From the NCBI GenBank assembly GCA_025360785.1, contig JANYBN010000014.1:33704-97703 (forward strand): a DNA stretch of 64,000 nt. The letters are read 5' to 3'. This DNA comes from Geobacter sp. Lineage in GTDB: Bacteria > Desulfobacterota > Desulfuromonadia > Geobacterales > Pseudopelobacteraceae. A model generated the notes under the pieces. It saw only the letters and a program-made list of their open reading frames with translations, searched no databases and had not been told where the DNA came from. This document shows positions 28,195 through 39,859 of this stretch, in pieces (position 1 is the stretch's first letter; each line of letters opens with the position of its first letter). Position numbers and translations under genes: made by a program.

Positions 28195-29447
28195 TTTTCC
28201 GACTTCCTGACCAGTAACTGTATCTCGTCGACCGTCAGTGCGACATCGCTCTGGAGGCCGTCTTCCATCCGCTTGAAGGAGGCTCGGCCCGAAGTCACCT
28301 CGTTTTCACCTATGACAACGCTATAGCAAGCCTTTAGCTTGTCAGCTCTACGCATCTGACTTTTCAGGCTTTTTCCTTCGTAATCCATCTCAACGCGAAC
28401 ACCGGTCTTCAACAGACCATCCATCAAGCGGAAGGCGACGTCACGCTCCCCTGCCCCCATTGTGGCGATAAACAAATCGGGTGATGAAGCAAAATCCTGA
28501 CTTCCGAGCAGCAGCGCAACCCGCTCAAGCCCCATCGCAAAGCCGATACCAGGGATGGCCGGTCCGCCCAGCTGAGAGATCAGACCATCATAGCGCCCAC
28601 CTGCGGCAACAGCAGACTGCGAACCGAGCAGTCCGGTAACCATCTCAAAGGTTGTGCGGGTATAGTAATCCAAACCACGCACCATGCGGGAATTGATACT
28701 GTAAGGGGTAGACGAAATGTCGAGATAGCGGCGCACACTGCTGAAATGATCATCACATCCGCTGCAGAGGTGCTCAAGCACAGACGGAGCGCCAACAGTC
28801 GCTTCAATACAGCCCTGCGACTTGCAATCCAGTGTTCGAAGGGGATTGGTGTCAAAGCGCCGTTTGCAATCTTCGCAAAGATGCTCCATCCGCTCTTCCA
28901 GAAAACTGCGCAAAGCCGCCCGGTAGGCTGGCCGGCACTCCGGGCAGCCGAGAGAATTTATCTGAAGCGTCGGCTCGGTCAAGCCGATTTCGCGAAAGAA
29001 CGAAGTCAGCATATTCAAAACCTGAGCGTCAGCCAGCGGATCGTTGACACCGGTGATTTCGGCGCCGATCTGATGGAACTGCCGGTAACGACCCTTTTGC
29101 GGCCGTTCATAGCGGAACATCGGTCCCAGATAGTATAATTTTGCAATCGGGTCCTGTGCATACATCTTGTGTTCGATGAACGCCCTCATGACTCCGGCGG
29201 TTCCTTCCGGCCGAAGCGTGACGCTGGTACCACCCTTGTCAACGAAGGTGTACATCTCTTTTTCCACGATATCAGTCGCGTCGCCAATCGAACGGCAGAA
29301 GAGCTCGGTTTTCTCCATTACAGGGACCCTGATCTCACCAAAGCCGTTCAGCTCAAATACCCGGCGGGCCGTCTGTTCGATATATTGCCAGCGTCCGGTT
29401 TCATCCGGAAGAATATCATTAAAACCCTTGACTGCAGTAAGTGCCAC
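28191..29447 (-). CDS. hisS: Histidyl-tRNA synthetase
   Basis: Class II aaRS motifs ([57 protein letters not shown]). Confidence 0.98.
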   Translation of the reverse strand: MALTAVKGFNDILPDETGRWQYIEQTARRVFELNGFGEIRVPVMEKTELFCRSIGDATDIVEKEMYTFVDKGGTSVTLRPEGTAGVMRAFIEHKMYAQDPIAKLYYLGPMFRYERPQKGRYRQFHQIGAEITGVNDPLADAQVLNMLTSFFREIGLTEPTLQINSLGCPECRPAYRAALRSFLEERMEHLCEDCKRRFDTNPLRTLDCKSQGCIEATVGAPSVLEHLCSGCDDHFSSVRRYLDISSTPYSINSRMVRGLDYYTRTTFEMVTGLLGSQSAVAAGGRYDGLISQLGGPAIPGIGFAMGLERVALLLGSQDFASSPDLFIATMGAGERDVAFRLMDGLLKTGVRVEMDYEGKSLKSQMRRADKLKACYSVVIGENEVTSGRASFKRMEDGLQSDVALTVDEIQLLVRKSEK

Positions 29448-29486
29448 TTTTCACCTCATGGGTAGTAAGCGATAAAACCAAAACCC

Positions 29487-29592
29487 AACCACCCCCAGCC
29501 CCTTTGTAAGGAGTGGAGCTAAAGTCCCCCTCCTATTTCGCTTAGAAGCGCCTACTTTTGGTAGGAGGGGTTAGGGGTGGTAAGGTTTTGAT
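29487..29592. repeat. Composite imperfect palindromic repeat (ACCCAACCACCCCCAGCCCC...GGAGGGGTTAGGGGTGGTAAGGTTTTG)
   Basis: Imperfect inverted arms and G/C-asymmetric core related to the 42951-43008 element. Confidence 0.7.
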
Positions 29593-29608
29593 TTAATATT
29601 GGATTTAT

Positions 29609-30973
29609 TCAAACGATGCCGGTTACGCGCTGGACACGATTTTTTCCGGAGGTTTTGCCGACGTACATGGCTTTGTCGGCCATTTCAAGCAGTATATCCT
29701 TTGATGCGGCATCATCCGGACAGCAGGCATAACCGATACTGCAGGTCAAACGAATGGCCTGACCTTCTGCGCCCGAAAAATGATGAGCCTCAACCTGCCT
29801 GCGGATACGTTCAGCAACCAGATCAGCTGTTACACAGGATGTTTCAACCAGAATTGCGGTATATTCATCGCCGCCATAGCGGATAACAATATCGACATCA
29901 CGGACCGATTTTTTGATGAGGGCGCCGAACTCAGCCAGAACCCGACTGCCGACCATATGGCCATAAACATCATTGACCTGTTTGAACGAATCAACGTCGA
30001 TAAAAAGTACAGCCAGGTGCGAGGCATATCGCTCTACCCGCTTCATTTCGCGCTCAAGAGCGATATCGAGATAACGATGGTTATAGAGGCCGCTGACATC
30101 ATCAATAAACAGCAAATCCTTGGCTTTGGAAAACGATTCGGCATTTTCAAAGGCGCGCAAGGATTGTTCGATCAAAAACAGGATATTCTTTCTGCATTTC
30201 GTAATATCGGGTAGAACGCTGGCGGGGTTGTTCAGCAGTACGATCATGCCGAACGTCGCAGCGTGACTGTAAACCGGAATCAACAAGGCTTCAGAGAACC
30301 CCTCCGAATTGAATGACTGTGAAAGGTGCAGATGCTGGATTGAAAACTCTGCTGCGGTAGATGAGGCAAGTCGAGCCTGAATCTCATCCGAAAGGGATTT
30401 ACCCAATTTAGATGAAATCCCTTTGGCTATTTTTAGCTCAAGAGCGTCTTCAACCATAAAAAAGCCGATGGCGCTGCCAAGCCCCGCTTCGCGGGCGACC
30501 GCTTCCACCAGAAGAAGATACAGGTGTTCACTGTCCATACAGCCGGCAATGGCCTGACTGGCACGGAACAGAGAAACCATATTTTTCAGTTCTACGTTTT
30601 CGTCAAGAAGACGGCGCTGCTGAATGCACTGAGCAACGGAATGCCTGAATTCATCGGGATTAACAGGTTTTATGAGATAATCTCTGGCACCATGCTTCAG
30701 GGCAAAAATCGCGGATTCCAGATTCGCATTACCGGTGACCATGATGACATCAACAGTCGGATGGCTTTCACGTACCCGTGACAGGATTTCAAGACCACTG
30801 ATATCCGGCATGACCAGATCGGTAATAACCAGTGAATATTGCCCTTTGGCAAGCATTTCAAGCCCGTCACTTCCGCATGAGGCTGTTTCAACCTGGTACC
30901 CCTCAGCATTCAGCAGGTTTGAGAACATTTCCCTGAAAAAACGGTCATCTTCAACTAACAGGATTGTATCCAT
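29609..30973 (-). CDS. Response regulator with GAF-like and GGDEF domains
   Basis: REC (ILLVEDDRFFREMF, LVITDLVMPDISGLE), GAF-like middle, GGDEF variant RYGGDEY with RDVD I-site. Confidence 0.9.
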   Translation of the reverse strand: MDTILLVEDDRFFREMFSNLLNAEGYQVETASCGSDGLEMLAKGQYSLVITDLVMPDISGLEILSRVRESHPTVDVIMVTGNANLESAIFALKHGARDYLIKPVNPDEFRHSVAQCIQQRRLLDENVELKNMVSLFRASQAIAGCMDSEHLYLLLVEAVAREAGLGSAIGFFMVEDALELKIAKGISSKLGKSLSDEIQARLASSTAAEFSIQHLHLSQSFNSEGFSEALLIPVYSHAATFGMIVLLNNPASVLPDITKCRKNILFLIEQSLRAFENAESFSKAKDLLFIDDVSGLYNHRYLDIALEREMKRVERYASHLAVLFIDVDSFKQVNDVYGHMVGSRVLAEFGALIKKSVRDVDIVIRYGGDEYTAILVETSCVTADLVAERIRRQVEAHHFSGAEGQAIRLTCSIGYACCPDDAASKDILLEMADKAMYVGKTSGKNRVQRVTGIV

Positions 30974-31149
30974 GTGAACGTCGCCCGATAAAATAAATTG
31001 CACAAATTTATCTTATCTATGTACTCTATTTCACTGTAAAGAGTCAATGTCATTCCAAAAAACCAGCCTTGCAAGACAACGTGTAAATGTTCTATAATCG
31101 TGTTTTTCTCGTACCCCTTTAAATACCTGCAACGCCAACGCTCAAAATA

Positions 31150-32187
31150 ATGGAGATTACTGTGAATCCACGTTTACCAGCAGAATGGGAAATTCAAGAT
31201 GGCGTACTGATGGCCTGGCCGCATGAAGGAACTGATTGGGCCTACATGCTGGATGATGTACGTCCGGTCTTTGCTGAGATTATACGGCATATTACCCGCT
31301 TTGAACGGGTGCTTCTGACTGCACCACATGCGGCCCCTGCGACAGATTATCTCGGCAATGCCGGCGTGGACATGACAAAGGTCACCATCTGTGAAATTCC
31401 GAACAATGACACCTGGTCGCGTGATTTCGGTCCTCTTACCGTAATCTATAATAACAAGCCGACTCTGCTGGATTTCGGATTCAACGGTTGGGGGCTCAAA
31501 TTTCCGGCAAATTTTGACAACCAGATTTCCAAAGGATTAAAGCAATATGGGCTGCTGCTTCCTAATCTGAACACAATCGGGTTGGTTATGGAGGGGGGCA
31601 GCATTGAAAGCGATGGTCTCGGCACAATTCTGACTACGGCAGAATGCCTGCTCTCGCCAAATCGCAATCCTCAGTTGGATAAGAGCGAGATTGAGCAGGC
31701 GCTGGCCTCACTTGTCGGAGCCAAGCGCGTACTCTGGCTTAATCATGGCAGTCTGGCCGGAGATGATACCGACTCCCATGTTGACACACTGGCCCGGATC
31801 TGTCCGGACAATACCATCATCTATCAGGCTTGTGACCACCCGCTGGATGAGCATTTTGAACCGCTTAAACTGATGGAGCGGGAACTTCAATCATTCACTG
31901 CGCCGGACTGTTCCCCATACAAACTGATTCCACTGCCATGGCCAAAGGCGCGTTTTGACGAGCAGGCCCACAGGCTTCCTGCCACTTACGCCAATTTCCT
32001 GATTATCAACGGTGCGGTACTGGTACCGACCTATCGTGATCCGGAAAATGACAATGTCGCTCTGGAGCGAATAGCGCTGGCTTTTCCAGGCCGTGAAACC
32101 ATAGGCATTGACTGCCTACCGCTGCTTGAACAGCACGGCTCACTGCACTGCATAACGATGCAGCTTCCTCAGGGAGTCATGGCATGA
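31150..32187 (+). CDS. aguA: Agmatine deiminase
   Basis: MAWPHEGTDW, DTWSRDFGPLTV, GFNGWGLKFP, VMEGGSIESDGLGTILTT, DTDSHVDTLARI. Confidence 0.95.
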   Translation: MEITVNPRLPAEWEIQDGVLMAWPHEGTDWAYMLDDVRPVFAEIIRHITRFERVLLTAPHAAPATDYLGNAGVDMTKVTICEIPNNDTWSRDFGPLTVIYNNKPTLLDFGFNGWGLKFPANFDNQISKGLKQYGLLLPNLNTIGLVMEGGSIESDGLGTILTTAECLLSPNRNPQLDKSEIEQALASLVGAKRVLWLNHGSLAGDDTDSHVDTLARICPDNTIIYQACDHPLDEHFEPLKLMERELQSFTAPDCSPYKLIPLPWPKARFDEQAHRLPATYANFLIINGAVLVPTYRDPENDNVALERIALAFPGRETIGIDCLPLLEQHGSLHCITMQLPQGVMA

Positions 32188-33068
32188 CATCACTCAAGGT
32201 CGCTTTGATTCAGCAAAGCTGTACTAGTCGCCGAGATGACAATCTTGGCAAAACAGCGCAAATGGTCAGACAGGCGGCGCAATCCGGCGCACAGCTTGTA
32301 GTGTTGCAGGAATTACACACTTCCACCTATTTCTGCCAGGTTGAGTCCCCTGCCCTGTTTGATCTGGCCGAACCAATCCCCGGACCTTCTACTGAAACCT
32401 TAGGAAAACTGGCCGAAGAGCTGAGTGTGGTAATTGTCGCGTCACTGTTCGAGCGCCGTGCCGCCGGTCTTTATCATAATACGGCGGTAGTATTTGAAAA
32501 AGATGGTTCTATTGCCGGGGTCTACCGCAAGATGCACATTCCGGATGATCCCGGATTCTATGAAAAATTCTATTTTACACCGGGTGATCTCGGTTTCAAT
32601 CCGATCAAAACCTCAGTCGGCACCCTGGGAGTGTTGGTCTGCTGGGATCAATGGTACCCTGAAGCCGCCCGTCTGATGGCTCTGGCAGGAGCGGATCTGC
32701 TGATCTACCCGACCGCCATCGGCTGGGATCCGGACGATTCCGTTGAAGAACAGCGGCGCCAGTATGATGCATGGGTTACCGTACAGCGCGGACACGCAGT
32801 TGCAAACGGCCTGCCGGTTCTGGCAGTTAACCGGGTCGGTTTTGAAAGTTCACTGCAGCAACCGGACATCGGCACCAAATTCTGGGGCGGCAGTTTTGCG
32901 ACCGGGCCGCAAGGAGAAATTCTCGCGGAAGCATCAAGGGAAAACGAAGAGATTATCGAGGTGGAGATTGATCTTACAAGGAGTGAAGAGGTGCGCCGCA
33001 TCTGGCCTTTTCTGCGCGACCGAAGGATTGATGAGTACGGAGATTTGTTGAAGCGGTACAGAGACTGA
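32184..33068 (+). CDS. aguB: N-carbamoylputrescine amidase
   Basis: Nitrilase-family triad (LQELHTSTYFC, YRKMHIPDDPGFYEKFYFTPGD, GVLVCWDQWYPEAARL). Confidence 0.96.
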   Translation: MTSLKVALIQQSCTSRRDDNLGKTAQMVRQAAQSGAQLVVLQELHTSTYFCQVESPALFDLAEPIPGPSTETLGKLAEELSVVIVASLFERRAAGLYHNTAVVFEKDGSIAGVYRKMHIPDDPGFYEKFYFTPGDLGFNPIKTSVGTLGVLVCWDQWYPEAARLMALAGADLLIYPTAIGWDPDDSVEEQRRQYDAWVTVQRGHAVANGLPVLAVNRVGFESSLQQPDIGTKFWGGSFATGPQGEILAEASRENEEIIEVEIDLTRSEEVRRIWPFLRDRRIDEYGDLLKRYRD

Positions 33069-33127
33069 AACATTCGGTCAGGCTCTGCCGGAGGATTACC
33101 TGAAGGTATTTAAAGCTGTGTAATAAA

Positions 33128-33155
33128 ATGGCCTTCCGCTCATGCGGAAGGCCAT
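33128..33155. terminator. Hairpin ATGGCCTTCCGC-TCAT-GCGGAAGGCCAT between convergent genes
   Basis: 12-bp perfect arms and 4-nt loop between aguB and der 3' ends. Confidence 0.8.
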
Positions 33156-33177
33156 TAATCATCCGTATTCAGGAAGA

Positions 33178-34536
33178 TTATTTTGAGGAATGATCCGCGC
33201 CACCCTTGCTGCGAGAGGTGTCGGTTTTATCCCTGCCACGGAACATCAGCCGCAAAGGCACCCCGTCGAAACCGAACGCTTCGCGGAATTTGTTGATAAG
33301 GTAGCGTTCATATGAATAATGGATATTTTCCGGCTGATTGGTGAAGATGACAAACGCCGGCGGCCTGGTTGCAACCTGGGTGGCAAAATAGAACTTTACC
33401 CTGCGACCATGTGACAGCGGGGCATGGTGGGATTCGATGGCATCGGTAAACACATGTACAAGCTCCGATGTTGTAACGCGGCGACAGAACTGCGCCATAA
33501 CTTCGTCAACGGTGGCGATGATCTTTCCGGAACGCTGGCCGGTTTTGGCGGAAACACACACGATCGGAGCATACGCCAGATATTTGAAACCATCCCTGAT
33601 TTTGGCGATGTAGATTCCGAGAGTGGCATTATCCTTTTCAAGCAGATCCCACTTATTGATGACAAATACGCACCCTTTACCGGCTTCATGAATATATCCG
33701 GCAATACGCTCGTCCTGCTCGGTCACTCCATCTTCGGCGTCAATCACCATCAGCACCACATCGGCGCGTTCGATACTGCGCAGTGCATCACAGACGCTGT
33801 ACTTTTCTAGCTTTTCAGTGGTTTTTCCCTTGCGGCGAATACCGGCTGTATCGATCAGAACGTACGGCTTTTTGTTACAGGTAAAGGGGGTATCAACCGA
33901 ATCGCGGGTTGTACCGGCGGTAGGGTTTGCCACGACCCTCTCAAAACCGAGCAGACGGTTGACCAGCGATGACTTGCCGACGTTCGGACGCCCCACCACG
34001 GCGATACGGGTGACATTCTCTTCAGGATCGGCAACGTCAGCCGGTGGGAATACATCCATTATATGTTCGACAAGATCGATGACGCCGCGATTATGCTCTG
34101 CTGAAATGGTGTACAGCTCCCCGATTCCGAGGGAATAGAATTCAGCCGATTCATTCTCCAGTTTTTCGCCATCAACTTTATTAACTACGAAGAACACCGG
34201 TTTTTTTACGCGCCTCAACATCTCGGCAACTTCAATATCCGCCGGAGTAAGGCCGCTTCTGGCATCCATCATGAAAATAATGACATCGGCCTCCTCGATC
34301 GCAAGGCGTGATTGCTCGCGCATCTGCTGCAGCAGGCGGTTTTCGGTTACCGGCTCGAATCCTCCGGTATCGATAAGAATGAACGGCTTATCAAAGCGGG
34401 TAATGTTGGCGTAGTTGCGGTCACGGGTAACACCAGGGGTGTCATCGACAATTGCGCGACGATGTCCCAGCAGACGGTTAAAAAGGGTTGATTTGCCGAC
34501 ATTTGGACGGCCGACGATCGCTACTAAAGGTTTCAT
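33178..34536 (-). CDS. der: Ribosome biogenesis GTPase Der (EngA)
   Basis: Two tandem GTPase domains ([32 protein letters not shown]) and KH-like C-terminus. Confidence 0.97.
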   Translation of the reverse strand: MKPLVAIVGRPNVGKSTLFNRLLGHRRAIVDDTPGVTRDRNYANITRFDKPFILIDTGGFEPVTENRLLQQMREQSRLAIEEADVIIFMMDARSGLTPADIEVAEMLRRVKKPVFFVVNKVDGEKLENESAEFYSLGIGELYTISAEHNRGVIDLVEHIMDVFPPADVADPEENVTRIAVVGRPNVGKSSLVNRLLGFERVVANPTAGTTRDSVDTPFTCNKKPYVLIDTAGIRRKGKTTEKLEKYSVCDALRSIERADVVLMVIDAEDGVTEQDERIAGYIHEAGKGCVFVINKWDLLEKDNATLGIYIAKIRDGFKYLAYAPIVCVSAKTGQRSGKIIATVDEVMAQFCRRVTTSELVHVFTDAIESHHAPLSHGRRVKFYFATQVATRPPAFVIFTNQPENIHYSYERYLINKFREAFGFDGVPLRLMFRGRDKTDTSRSKGGADHSSK

Positions 34537-35423
34537 TCGTATCCCAGTTCTCTCAATTTAGACGGTCGTTCGCTCCAGTTTTCAACAACCTTGACGAACA
34601 GTTCCAGATATATTTTAGTATCAAGCAGGCGCTCGATATCCTGTCGGGCCTGAGTACCTATTTTCTTCAGCATCTCACCCTTCGAACCGATTATAATCCC
34701 CTTCTGGGTAGCCCGTTCGATCATAATGGCTGCCGCAATAGCAATGACGCCATTCTCCCGCTCGATGAAGCTCTCCACAACGACCGCTGTCGAATACGGC
34801 ACCTCGTCACGGGTCAAGCGGAATACCTTTTCGCGGATCATCTCTGCCACGATGAATTTTTCCGGCATATCGGTCAGAATATCATCAGGGAACATCGCCG
34901 GCCCCTCAGGAAGGTAACCGCTGACGACCGAAACCAGATGATCGACCCCGTCATTGCGACCAGCTGATATCGGCACGATTTCCTTGAACGGATGAAGCGC
35001 AGCCCAGTCGGTAATTTTTTTCAGCATCTGATTCTTGTCGGAGAGCAGATCGATCTTGTTGATGACCAACACTACCGGAATCTTTACCTTGCCAAGGACA
35101 TCCTGAATAAAAGCGGGGTCGGCTGCAGTGGTGGCTTCAACAACCAGCATCAGAAGATCCACGCCGCTGATCGCCGAACGGGCCACATCCACCATGCTCC
35201 GGTTCAGCCGGGAGTGGCCGCTGTGGATACCGGGGGTATCGATGAACACAATCTGACCGCCGGGGATGTTGTGAATCCCCTGAATCCGGTTGCGTGTAGT
35301 CTGCGGCTTGTCGGACGTGATGACGATTTTTTCGCCGATGATGCTGTTAAGGAGTGTCGATTTGCCGACATTCGGACGACCGATAATTGAGACGAAACCT
35401 GAGGTAAACTTTTCTTTATTCAT
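34533..35423 (-). CDS. era: GTPase Era
   Basis: [41 protein letters not shown] domain [20 protein letters not shown]. Confidence 0.97.
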   Translation of the reverse strand: MNKEKFTSGFVSIIGRPNVGKSTLLNSIIGEKIVITSDKPQTTRNRIQGIHNIPGGQIVFIDTPGIHSGHSRLNRSMVDVARSAISGVDLLMLVVEATTAADPAFIQDVLGKVKIPVVLVINKIDLLSDKNQMLKKITDWAALHPFKEIVPISAGRNDGVDHLVSVVSGYLPEGPAMFPDDILTDMPEKFIVAEMIREKVFRLTRDEVPYSTAVVVESFIERENGVIAIAAAIMIERATQKGIIIGSKGEMLKKIGTQARQDIERLLDTKIYLELFVKVVENWSERPSKLRELGYE

Positions 35424-35449
35424 GTGGTTAAGCACCATTCCTTCATGTT

Positions 35450-37132
35450 TTACTTCTTGGTAGTCCATACGTCACGCAAGGTGACAATACGATTAAAAAC
35501 GAGCTTGCCTGGTTGTGAATCTTTGGGATCCTGACGGAAATACCCCATGCGCTCGAATTGATAACGGGTTTCGATATCCGCTCCGGCAAGCGATGTCTCA
35601 AGCTTGCACTCAAGCAGCGTTTCAACTGAGCCGGGATTCAGAAACTGCTTGTAGTCGATCCCGCCACGGTCAGGGCTCGGATCGCTAAAGAGCCGGTCGA
35701 ACAACCGCACTTCGGCGGTTACGGCATGGGCGGCGGAAACCCAGTGAATGACCCCTTTGACCTTGCGGCCATCGGCGGTGTGTATACCCTCACGTGACGC
35801 GGGATCATACTCACCGTGCAGTTCCACTATATTTCCCTGTTCGTCTTTGACAGCTCCGGTACATTTTACAATATAGCCGTTGCGCAGCTTAACCTCGCCA
35901 CCAACAGACAGGCGATGGAAGCCTTTGCTCGGGGTCTCCATGAAATCATCGGCATCAATCCAGATTTCACGGGTGAAATAGATAGAACGACTTCCCATCT
36001 CAGGTTTTTGCGGGTGATTGGCAGCCTGCATCTCTTCGGACTGGCCGGCCGGATAATTGTCGATTACCAGCTTGATCGGCCGGAGAACCGCCATGGCCCG
36101 AGGCGCCGACTCATTAAGGTCGGCGCGAACACATTCTTCCAGAATCGACACATCGATCCACGAATCGCTGCGGCCGACACCGATCAGTTCGCAAAAAGCC
36201 CGTACCGCCGCCGGAGGGTAGCCACGCCGCCTGATTCCCGCCAGAGTCGGCATACGCGGATCATCCCAACCGCTGACAGTGCCGAGTTGCACCAACTCCT
36301 GCAGTTTACGCTTGCTCATCACCGTATAGGTCAGATTCAGCCGCGCAAATTCATACTGCCGCGGCCGCGCCGGCACCGGCAGGTTGTCCAGAAACCATTC
36401 GTAAAGTGGCTTGTGGGATTCAAACTCCAGCGTGCAGATCGAGTGAGTTATCCCCTCGATGGCATCGGTCTGGCCATGGGCAAAATCGTACATCGGGTAT
36501 ATTTTCCAGGCATCGCCGACATGCGGATGCGGAACATGCAGTATCCGGTAGAGAACCGGATCGCGCAGACTCATATTGGGCGAAGCCATGTCGATCTTGG
36601 CCCGCAGCACGCGAGTGCCGTCCGGAAATTCTCCGGCACGCATCCGGCTGAACAGGTCAAGATTTTCTTCTACAGAACGACTGCGAAACGGGCTCTCTTT
36701 TCCAGGCTCTGTCAACGTACCGCGATAGGCGCGAATCTCATCGCCGCTCAAATCCTCCACATACGCTTTGCCCTGTTCGATCAGATACACCGCCCACTGG
36801 TACAGCTGCTCAAAATTGTCGGAGGCGTAATAGAGATGCTCACCCCAATCAAAGCCGAGCCAGCGAACACTCTCCTTGATCGAGTCGATGTATTCCTGCT
36901 CTTCCTTGGCCGGGTTGGTATCATCAAAACGGAGGTGGCAGCGTCCGCCGAATTCACGGGCCAGCCCGAAATTGATGCAGATCGACTTGGCGTGACCGAT
37001 ATGAAGATAGCCGTTCGGTTCAGGTGGAAAGCGGGTCACGACGCTGCTGTGTTTGCCGCTCTTCAAATCCTCGTCAATTATGGTTTTGAGGAAATTATTG
37101 GATGTAGCTGCCGCTTGCTCAGAACTGGTCAT
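35450..37132 (-). CDS. glnS: Glutaminyl-tRNA synthetase
   Basis: [36 protein letters not shown]; start set at MTSSEQ. Confidence 0.97.
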   Translation of the reverse strand: MTSSEQAAATSNNFLKTIIDEDLKSGKHSSVVTRFPPEPNGYLHIGHAKSICINFGLAREFGGRCHLRFDDTNPAKEEQEYIDSIKESVRWLGFDWGEHLYYASDNFEQLYQWAVYLIEQGKAYVEDLSGDEIRAYRGTLTEPGKESPFRSRSVEENLDLFSRMRAGEFPDGTRVLRAKIDMASPNMSLRDPVLYRILHVPHPHVGDAWKIYPMYDFAHGQTDAIEGITHSICTLEFESHKPLYEWFLDNLPVPARPRQYEFARLNLTYTVMSKRKLQELVQLGTVSGWDDPRMPTLAGIRRRGYPPAAVRAFCELIGVGRSDSWIDVSILEECVRADLNESAPRAMAVLRPIKLVIDNYPAGQSEEMQAANHPQKPEMGSRSIYFTREIWIDADDFMETPSKGFHRLSVGGEVKLRNGYIVKCTGAVKDEQGNIVELHGEYDPASREGIHTADGRKVKGVIHWVSAAHAVTAEVRLFDRLFSDPSPDRGGIDYKQFLNPGSVETLLECKLETSLAGADIETRYQFERMGYFRQDPKDSQPGKLVFNRIVTLRDVWTTKK

Positions 37133-37154
37133 GATAACCTCGTGAATAAATGTT

Positions 37155-38468
37155 TCATAGCTCTCCCAGGAACGAGTTCGGGTAGGCTTTGGTGATTTTG
37201 ACCTCGGCAAAACTGCCGATCAGGGAGCTGTCACCGCTAAAGTTTACGATACGACCGATATCAGCCTTGCCGGAAATCTGGCCGGGAAGCTTTCCCTCAC
37301 CTTCGACCAGCACGGTCATCACGCTGCCGATAAACGGCTGGCAGATCTCCATGGTATGGCGACGCTGCAACTCCATCAACCGGTCAAGACGTGCCATTTT
37401 TACTGCCTTTGGCAGATCGTCACTCAACTCCGCCGCTTTGGTGCCGGGGCGCGGCGAGTAGACAAATGAAAACAGGTCGATGTAGCGCACCTCTTCCATC
37501 AGAGAGAGTGTCTGATCAAAATCCGCATCGGTTTCGCCGGGAAAGCCGACGATAATGTCGCCGGTAACAACGATATCCGGGCGAATTGCCTTGAGCTTGT
37601 GGACCTTATCAAGATAGGAATCACGGGTATAGCCGCGCCCCATCAGCTTCAGAACGGCATCACTTCCCGACTGCGCCGGCAGATGTATCTGGCCGCTCAG
37701 CTTGGGAACATCACCAAAACAGGCGATCAGCTCGTCCGACATATCCTTGGGATGAGACGTGGTAAAACGGATACGGTCGATCCCGGAAATTTCGGCAACC
37801 TGGCGAATCAGTTCGGCAAAGGTCGGTTCACGTTCGGTTTTAAGACCGTACGAGTTGACGTTCTGGCCGAGCAGGATGACTTCTCTGACCCCTTCATTCG
37901 CCAACTGTCTGACTTCAATCAGAATATCCGCCGAGCGGCGGCTGATTTCGCGGCCACGGACATAAGGAACGATGCAGTACGAACAGAAGTTGTCACACCC
38001 CTGCATGACCGTCACAAAGCGCGAGAGACGTGACTCACCTTTGATTGTTGGAAACAGGTCCAGACGCTGATCGTTATCGATAAAGGTCGTCTCGGAACGG
38101 CGTTCACCACGCTCGGCACCGCGCACCATATCCGGCAGCAGGTGCAGATTGTGGGTGCCGATCACCAGATCAAGGTAGGGAAGCTTGCGAAGGAGTTCTT
38201 CTCCCTCCTGCTGGGCCACGCAGCCACCGACCGCAATAATCTGCTTTTTGCCGTCCCGTTTGTAAATACGCAGATTGGCGAGCCGACGGTAAACCTTTTC
38301 CTCTGCCCCGCCCCGCACACTGCAGGTGTTGAGCAGGATCATATCAGACGAGGCCGGATCGTTAGTCGGCGCATACCCGAGGTCAGCCAGCATCGTGACG
38401 ATTCGCTCCGAATCGTTCACATTCATCTGGCAACCGAAGGTTTCTATGTAAAGGAGTTTATCAAGCAT
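37155..38468 (-). CDS. miaB: tRNA-2-methylthio-N6-dimethylallyladenosine synthase MiaB
   Basis: [15 protein letters not shown], radical [19 protein letters not shown]-terminal TRAM domain. Confidence 0.97.
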   Translation of the reverse strand: MLDKLLYIETFGCQMNVNDSERIVTMLADLGYAPTNDPASSDMILLNTCSVRGGAEEKVYRRLANLRIYKRDGKKQIIAVGGCVAQQEGEELLRKLPYLDLVIGTHNLHLLPDMVRGAERGERRSETTFIDNDQRLDLFPTIKGESRLSRFVTVMQGCDNFCSYCIVPYVRGREISRRSADILIEVRQLANEGVREVILLGQNVNSYGLKTEREPTFAELIRQVAEISGIDRIRFTTSHPKDMSDELIACFGDVPKLSGQIHLPAQSGSDAVLKLMGRGYTRDSYLDKVHKLKAIRPDIVVTGDIIVGFPGETDADFDQTLSLMEEVRYIDLFSFVYSPRPGTKAAELSDDLPKAVKMARLDRLMELQRRHTMEICQPFIGSVMTVLVEGEGKLPGQISGKADIGRIVNFSGDSSLIGSFAEVKITKAYPNSFLGEL

Positions 38469-38620
38469 AGAGGGTCTAACTTTATACGCGACAAGTACTG
38501 ATAAAGTCAACAGAATTGGCTTTCGGAGCCTGGGTCGCTACTTTTACTGAAACTTGACAAATGACTTATCTGAAACGTATTGTCTGGAAGGAATTGATTT
38601 CTTCAACGGGATGAGAGCTG

Positions 38621-39310
38621 ATGATGATTATCGACTGGAACAACATAGACACCGTACTTCTTGATATGGATGGCACTATCCTGGATCGCCATTTTGACGA
38701 CCACTTCTGGCTGGAGCATGTGCCGGCACGATGGTCCCAGCGTAACCACACGACGCTTGAATACGCCAAAGAACACCTGTACAGCCTGTTCCGCAGCCAG
38801 GAAAACACCCTTAACTGGACCGACCTTGATTACTGGTCTGATCGCCTCAGACTTGACATTCCGGTACTCAAACAGGAAATTGAGCACCTGATCGCCGTCC
38901 ATCCCCATGTGGTCGAGTTTCTGCTGTTCCTGAAACATGCCGGCAAAACGGTCTGGCTGGTCACTAATGCCCACTCTAAAACACTCGATCTGAAGATGAA
39001 AAACACCCGCATCGGTCCATATTTTGACGGCATTATTTCTGCCCATCAGGTCGGATTACCAAAGGAAGACGAACGTTTTTGGGGGAAGTTGCAGAATTAT
39101 ATCAGCTACGATCCGGAACGGACCCTGCTGGGAGAGGACAGCGAAACGAACCTGACAACCGCACAAAGTTATTCGATTCGCTATCTTATCTATATCAGCC
39201 GCTACAGCTCAAAGATCGAACCGCGTCTGTCAGAATATTTTCCTACAATTGACTACTTAAACAGACTTATCCCGGAAAAAGGAAGCAGCTGCATTACTAT
39301 CCGGCAATAA
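38621..39310 (+). CDS. HAD-superfamily hydrolase (GMP/IMP nucleotidase YrfG-like)
   Basis: VLLDMDGTILDRHFDDHFW, LVTNAHSKTLDLKM, LLGEDSETNL. Confidence 0.85.
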   Translation: MMIIDWNNIDTVLLDMDGTILDRHFDDHFWLEHVPARWSQRNHTTLEYAKEHLYSLFRSQENTLNWTDLDYWSDRLRLDIPVLKQEIEHLIAVHPHVVEFLLFLKHAGKTVWLVTNAHSKTLDLKMKNTRIGPYFDGIISAHQVGLPKEDERFWGKLQNYISYDPERTLLGEDSETNLTTAQSYSIRYLIYISRYSSKIEPRLSEYFPTIDYLNRLIPEKGSSCITIRQ

Positions 39311-39316
39311 AAAACC

Positions 39317-39345
39317 GGCGGCTGATATCATCCTGATCAGCCGCC
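39317..39345. terminator. Hairpin GGCGGCTGAT...ATCAGCCGCC
   Basis: 10-bp perfect arms between convergent genes. Confidence 0.75.
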
Positions 39346-39373
39346 AGTCTTTGAAATATATTGAAAATATTTA

Positions 39374-39715
39374 CTACATCCTTCTCAGTATCGTCCTGAA
39401 CTTTTCCAGTTTCGAGGCACCCTCCTCTATCAACCGGATCAGGTCCTTACGGGCGCTGCCCGCCGCATCCTTACCGGTTTCCAGCAGATCATCGGTCTTC
39501 TCACTGATCGCCTCAACCAGATTCGATACATTGGCGGCAAGATCATCAACTACCTCATCAGCACGGTTGCGGGCTTTCTTTGAATATCTGAAAATGTCTT
39601 TTCTCGTTTTACATCCCGATTGAGGGGCATACAGAAGAGCCAGGCCAGCCCCGATGATCCCGCCTGCACATACCAGTAAAGCCGCAGCAGCGATTTTTTT
39701 ATCCTTGTCTTCCAT
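39374..39715 (-). CDS. YtxH-domain small membrane-anchored protein
   Basis: MEDKDKKIAAAALLVCAGGIIGAGLALLYAPQSGCKTRKDI typical YtxH. Confidence 0.85.
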   Translation of the reverse strand: MEDKDKKIAAAALLVCAGGIIGAGLALLYAPQSGCKTRKDIFRYSKKARNRADEVVDDLAANVSNLVEAISEKTDDLLETGKDAAGSARKDLIRLIEEGASKLEKFRTILRRM

Positions 39716-39859
39716 CGATGACCTCCCATTTAAATGTAATGTTTCATATTCTACCGCATCTGACGCGAATGACAAGCCCCATACCACTTTATCTTTTCAC
39801 AAAAACTATGTTACAGTTTCAGCATATTTATTATCGATAAAGTCACAAGGACGTGCAGA

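Noticed and set aside
35816-37195. 459-aa ORF on the plus strand
   Set aside because: Antisense to glnS (35450-37132); no recognisable motifs and composition typical of a shadow ORF.
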